From positions 1 to 8,603 of the forward strand of contig JAGLKH010000272.1 of the NCBI GenBank assembly GCA_023141985.1: a DNA stretch of 8,603 nt, in the 5' to 3' direction. Under the pieces are notes generated by a model that saw nothing but the letters and a program-made list of their open reading frames with translations, was not told the origin of the DNA and made no database searches. The position numbers and the translations under genes were made by a program. Below are positions 7,427-8,603 of this stretch, in pieces. Source of the DNA: Flavobacteriaceae bacterium. GTDB lineage: Bacteria > Bacteroidota > Bacteroidia > Flavobacteriales > Flavobacteriaceae. How positions within the stretch are numbered: the stretch's first letter is position 1; every line of letters begins with the position of its first letter.

Positions 7427-7506
7427 AGTTGAAACATAATATTGTAAATAGAATTATAATATTAAAAGTTGAAATAAAAACATGGAAATTGACTTTTATT
7501 TTTTAT
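7427..7506 (+). promoter_or_regulatory. Four tandem 20-bp-spaced units upstream of peptide gene 1
   Basis: Units start at 7427 (AGTTGAAACA), 7447 (AATAGAATTA, degenerate), 7467 (AGTTGAAATA) and 7487 (AATTGACTTT), exactly 20 bases apart. The last begins 17 bases before the -7 element. Direct repeats spaced by about two helical turns are typical of activator sites, for example LytTR response regulators in bacteriocin regulons. No such regulator is encoded in the window, so the binding protein is unknown. Confidence 0.55.
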
Positions 7507-7511
7507 GTTTG
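7504..7511 (+). promoter_or_regulatory. Bacteroidota -7 element for peptide gene 1
   Basis: TATGTTTG matches TAnnTTTG and is conserved in the second module. The nearest TTG (7489-7491) leaves only 12 bases of spacing, shorter than the usual roughly 19, which suggests an activator-dependent promoter. The expected transcription start is near 7518. Confidence 0.65.
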
Positions 7512-7514
7512 AAA

Positions 7515-7529
7515 ATCAAATAATTTGAT
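7515..7529. promoter_or_regulatory. Palindrome at the likely transcription start of peptide gene 1 (candidate operator)
   Basis: ATCAAAT-A-ATTTGAT is a perfect 7-bp-arm palindrome directly after the -7 element. The second module keeps ATCAAA/TTTGAT with a 4-base centre. A dimeric HTH protein, possibly one of the adjacent XRE paralogs, could bind here and block transcription; that link is inference. Confidence 0.45.
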
Positions 7530-7531
7530 AG

Positions 7532-7564
7532 CCATAATTCAAAGAGGATTATGGTTTATTTTAA
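7532..7564 (+). promoter_or_regulatory. 5'-leader hairpin followed by a U-rich tract, peptide gene 1
   Basis: CCATAATTC (7532-7540) pairs with GGATTATGG (7546-7554) around the loop AAAGA: nine pairs, one of them U-G. It is followed by TTTATTTTAA. The same hairpin in module 2 has base changes that keep pairing. It could be an attenuator, an RNA stability element or a protein-binding site. Confidence 0.5.
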
Positions 7565-7603
7565 CTTAAAAATATTAAATAAAAAACTTTAGAATTAAAT
7601 CAA

Positions 7604-7741
7604 ATGGAAAATTTCCAAGGAGGGGACTGCCTTTCTCAAATGGGTATTCATTTTGTTGTTGGCGGAATGTTTGGAGATCCATGGGGTTACTTAATTGGTG
7701 CTGTTTATGGATATTACATGAGTCTAGAGTGTCATAAATAA
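7604..7741 (+). CDS. Small double-glycine bacteriocin-like peptide with shortened leader
   Basis: The ATG at 7604 gives 45 residues. MENFQGG is the end of a double-glycine leader, and the predicted mature part begins DCLSQMGIHFVV. The core carries glycines 20, 24, 28, 32 and 36, an unbroken GxxxG ladder (VGGMFGDPWGYLIGAVYG), and two cysteines, Cys9 and Cys43, near its ends. Ladders of this kind are known from two-peptide class II bacteriocins, where they pack membrane helices. Upstream codons 7583-7603 still read KTLELNQ in frame, matching the KTLQLEQ of the second peptide. However, the codon where its Met should be is TAA (7580-7582). The peptide is therefore either made with a 7-residue leader, made by an unusual route, or is a decaying gene. 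A role as toxin or signal is inferred from the leader and core only. Confidence 0.7.
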   Translation: MENFQGGDCLSQMGIHFVVGGMFGDPWGYLIGAVYGYYMSLECHK

Positions 7742-7757
7742 AAGCAACTCATTTTAT

Positions 7758-7800
7758 GAGAATGGAGATGTTTCTATCTTCATTCTCTAATTTAATTTTT
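7758..7800 (+). terminator. Terminator-like hairpin after peptide gene 1
   Basis: GAGAATGGAGATG (7758-7770) pairs with TATCTTCATTCTC (7775-7787) around a TTTC loop: 13 pairs, two of them G-U. It is followed by TAATTTAATTTTT. It starts 16 bases after the peptide stop codon. The interrupted T-tract suggests partial termination, which would make the peptide message more abundant than that of the two genes downstream. Confidence 0.6.
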
Positions 7801-7809
7801 AAGAGTTTT

Positions 7810-8094
7810 ATGAAAAATATTATTGGAATTATTAATGAAGTTGTTAAACCTCATAATGATTTAAAAATAATTATAAGAGATAATAAGGTTATTTTATATA
7901 AAAGATTTTTATTTAAAATTATTCTCTTTAGTACATCTGAAGAAGAATTAAATATTAATTCACAATGGGAAAGTGGCTTATTAGGTAAATTGTTTTTTAA
8001 TAAAGATTTGAAACTCATGCAAAGTCTTGTTTCTGAGTTAATTGAAATTTTTCAGGTTAATAGAATTAGTGTAAAGGAAGTAATTATGAATTAG
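7810..8094 (+). CDS. Unrecognised 94-residue protein in the peptide locus (possible immunity or accessory protein)
   Basis: I do not recognise the family. The protein starts MKNIIGIINEVVKPHND, continues with a strand-rich segment (LKIIIRDNKVILYKRFLFKIILFS, 18-41), a polar segment with SQWESGLLGKLFFNK (51-65), and ends in an amphipathic helix (LKLMQSLVSELIEIFQVNRI). It has no signal peptide or convincing membrane helix. An in-frame ATG at 7756 would add 18 residues, but that DNA is the terminator-like hairpin, so ATG 7810 is preferred. The gene lies between a double-glycine peptide gene and a small membrane-protein gene. Immunity proteins of class II bacteriocins are small and encoded right after the peptide, so immunity is a reasonable but untested guess. 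Confidence 0.65.
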   Translation: MKNIIGIINEVVKPHNDLKIIIRDNKVILYKRFLFKIILFSTSEEELNINSQWESGLLGKLFFNKDLKLMQSLVSELIEIFQVNRISVKEVIMN

Positions 8095-8113
8095 ACTCAA
8101 AACGTTTTACTTT

Positions 8114-8389
8114 ATGAAAAAATATTTTTTTCTTGTTATGGCGACAATTCTTTTAAGTTTAATGTTAAAAGAATTGTTAGATACTGATGATTTAGTAATT
8201 AATTCATTAGCAGTACAATTTACACAAGACCAAATACAAGACGTTCTTAATTTCCAACAAAAATGGCAATGGGTTAGTTATGTTGTTTTGCCCTTATTAC
8301 TGTTGTTAAAGGTAGGTATCATAGCAGCTATTTTAGATGTAGGCTGTTTCTTTTTTGATAGAGAAATAAAATATAAACACCTTGTTTAA
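8114..8389 (+). CDS. Unrecognised 91-residue membrane protein in the peptide locus
   Basis: This is a small inner-membrane protein with two predicted helices. One is N-terminal (about 4-18, YFFLVMATILLSLML). The second is a long hydrophobic stretch (about 53-80, WVSYVVLPLLLLLKVGIIAA and on to CFFF). A polar middle, DTDDLVIN to QDVLNFQQKWQ, joins them, and the tail FDREIKYKHLV is charged. It begins 19 bases after the previous gene and was probably cotranscribed with it. The control region of the second peptide module starts 11 bases after its stop codon, so it belongs to the first module. Small membrane proteins next to class II peptides often give immunity, but sequence alone does not show this. 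No family was recognised. Confidence 0.7.
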   Translation: MKKYFFLVMATILLSLMLKELLDTDDLVINSLAVQFTQDQIQDVLNFQQKWQWVSYVVLPLLLLLKVGIIAAILDVGCFFFDREIKYKHLV

Positions 8390-8400
8390 AACTCTAAAAA

Positions 8401-8448
8401 AGTTGAAATATAATATTGTAAGTTGAAATATATTATGAAGTTGAATTT
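8401..8448 (+). promoter_or_regulatory. Three tandem AGTTGAA units upstream of peptide gene 2
   Basis: Units begin at 8401 (AGTTGAAATA), 8421 (AGTTGAAATA) and 8439 (AGTTGAATTT), spaced 20 and 18 bases apart. The last begins 17 bases before the -7 element, exactly as in module 1. The units are better preserved here than in module 1, so this copy gives the clearer consensus. Confidence 0.6.
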
Positions 8449-8455
8449 TATTTTG

Positions 8456-8463
8456 TATGTTTG
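8456..8463 (+). promoter_or_regulatory. Bacteroidota -7 element for peptide gene 2
   Basis: TATGTTTG matches TAnnTTTG, at the same place in the cassette as in module 1. A TTG at 8441-8443 is again only 12 bases upstream. The expected leader RNA is about 65 bases long. Confidence 0.65.
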
Positions 8464-8466
8464 AAA

Positions 8467-8482
8467 ATCAAATAATTTTGAT
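8467..8482. promoter_or_regulatory. Palindrome at the likely transcription start of peptide gene 2 (candidate operator)
   Basis: ATCAAA-TAAT-TTTGAT has 6-bp arms. It differs from the module 1 palindrome by one extra T, which shifts the arm spacing but keeps the symmetry. Confidence 0.4.
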
Positions 8483-8484
8483 AG

Positions 8485-8517
8485 TCATAATTCAAAGCGG
8501 ATTATGGTTTATTTTAA
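8485..8517 (+). promoter_or_regulatory. 5'-leader hairpin followed by a U-rich tract, peptide gene 2
   Basis: TCATAATTC (8485-8493) pairs with GGATTATGG (8499-8507) around the loop AAAGC. The C-to-T change at the stem base relative to module 1 keeps a U-G pair, and the other difference (A to C) is in the loop. TTTATTTTAA follows. Confidence 0.5.
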
Positions 8518-8536
8518 TTTAAAAATAATATATATA

Positions 8537-8603
8537 ATGAAAACATTACAATTAGAACAAATGGAAACTCTACAAGGTGGAACTTGTGAGGAATTAGCCT
8601 TAG
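8537..8603 (+). CDS. Double-glycine leader peptide, second bacteriocin-like gene (truncated by window edge)
   Basis: The visible 22 residues are a complete leader, MKTLQLEQMETLQGG, followed by the start of the mature part, TCEELAL. The leader matches the type cut by C39-peptidase ABC exporters: hydrophobic residues at -12 (Leu), -7 (Met) and -4 (Leu), and Gly-Gly at -2/-1. It shares 10 of its 15 positions with the leader remnant of peptide gene 1. The cysteine two residues after the Gly-Gly is shared with that peptide (TC versus DC), which suggests a related core or a disulfide. The length and nature of the core cannot be seen. The exporter is not in the window. Confidence 0.75.
   Translation, partial: MKTLQLEQMETLQGGTCEELAL

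Larger units (their letters stand above)
7427..7624 (+). repeat. Long direct repeat, copy 1: peptide control region and leader
   Basis: This segment is a diverged copy of 8401-8581. The shared order is AGTTGAA-type units, TATGTTTG, a TCAAA/TTTGA palindrome, a CATAATTC/GGATTATG hairpin, TTTATTTTAA, and a coding stretch ending in Gly-Gly. From about 7494 to 7577 only a handful of bases differ. Copy 1 is 17 bases longer, close to one extra 20-bp unit. The duplication covers promoter plus leader, not the mature peptide, so it looks like a reusable expression cassette. Confidence 0.85.
8401..8581 (+). repeat. Long direct repeat, copy 2: peptide control region and leader
   Basis: This is the second copy of the cassette at 7427-7624, with the same order of elements. 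It has three rather than four upstream units and, unlike copy 1, an intact ATG for the leader. The copies lie 974 bases apart at their left ends, which makes the two genes between them prone to loss by recombination. Confidence 0.85.

Noticed and set aside
8401..8448. CRISPR-like array of AGTTGAAATA repeats
   Set aside because: Repeat units are only about 10 bases conserved, with no distinct spacers and no cas genes; promoter phasing explains them better.
7427..8581. Composite mobile element bounded by the two long repeats
   Set aside because: No transposase, no terminal inverted repeats and no target duplication; the repeats contain a promoter and leader, which fits gene-cassette duplication.

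Overview
The window looks like chromosomal DNA of a flavobacterium (Bacteroidota, probably Flavobacteriaceae). It is AT-rich, and several genes are preceded by the Bacteroidota -7 promoter element TAnnTTTG. The gene set (TamL lipoprotein, the type IX secretion protein PorT, a UbiE/MenG methyltransferase) and its order (tamL, SPOUT RNA methyltransferase, porT, ubiE) also fit that group. The family calls come from reading motifs by eye; no database search was possible.

Left part (1-3583), housekeeping and cell envelope. A tamL gene (minus strand, runs off the left edge, TTG start) is divergent from a TrmH-family RNA methyltransferase (1410-2150, plus). That gene meets porT tail to tail with a 14-base overlap. 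porT (2137-2850) and ubiE (2852-3583) form a minus-strand operon, ubiE first, with one base between them.

Middle part (3667-6642), potassium uptake. trkA and trkH encode the cytoplasmic nucleotide-binding ring subunit and the membrane channel subunit of a Trk system. They are separated by a 99-base spacer. The spacer holds a 22-codon open reading frame and a 12-bp hairpin that pairs the trkH start codon, so there may be translational control.

Right part (6613-8603), an accessory island. Two tandem paralogous XRE-type regulators (minus strand) lie between trkH and a putative bacteriocin-like peptide locus. The peptide locus has two copies of one module: about 20-bp-spaced AGTTGAA direct repeats, a TATGTTTG -7 element, a palindrome at the likely transcription start, a 9-bp hairpin, and a double-glycine (C39-peptidase type) leader followed by a small peptide. 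Module 1 encodes a 45-residue peptide with a five-glycine GxxxG ladder and two cysteines, but a TAA sits where its leader start codon should be. Module 2 has an intact 15-residue leader and runs off the right edge. Between the modules are a terminator-like hairpin and two small genes, one apparently soluble and one a small membrane protein. They are placed where immunity genes usually lie, but I do not recognise them.

The most unusual part is the repeated peptide module with its shared control region. No transporter, sensor kinase or LytTR regulator is visible; if this is a complete system, those parts would lie to the right of the window or elsewhere.
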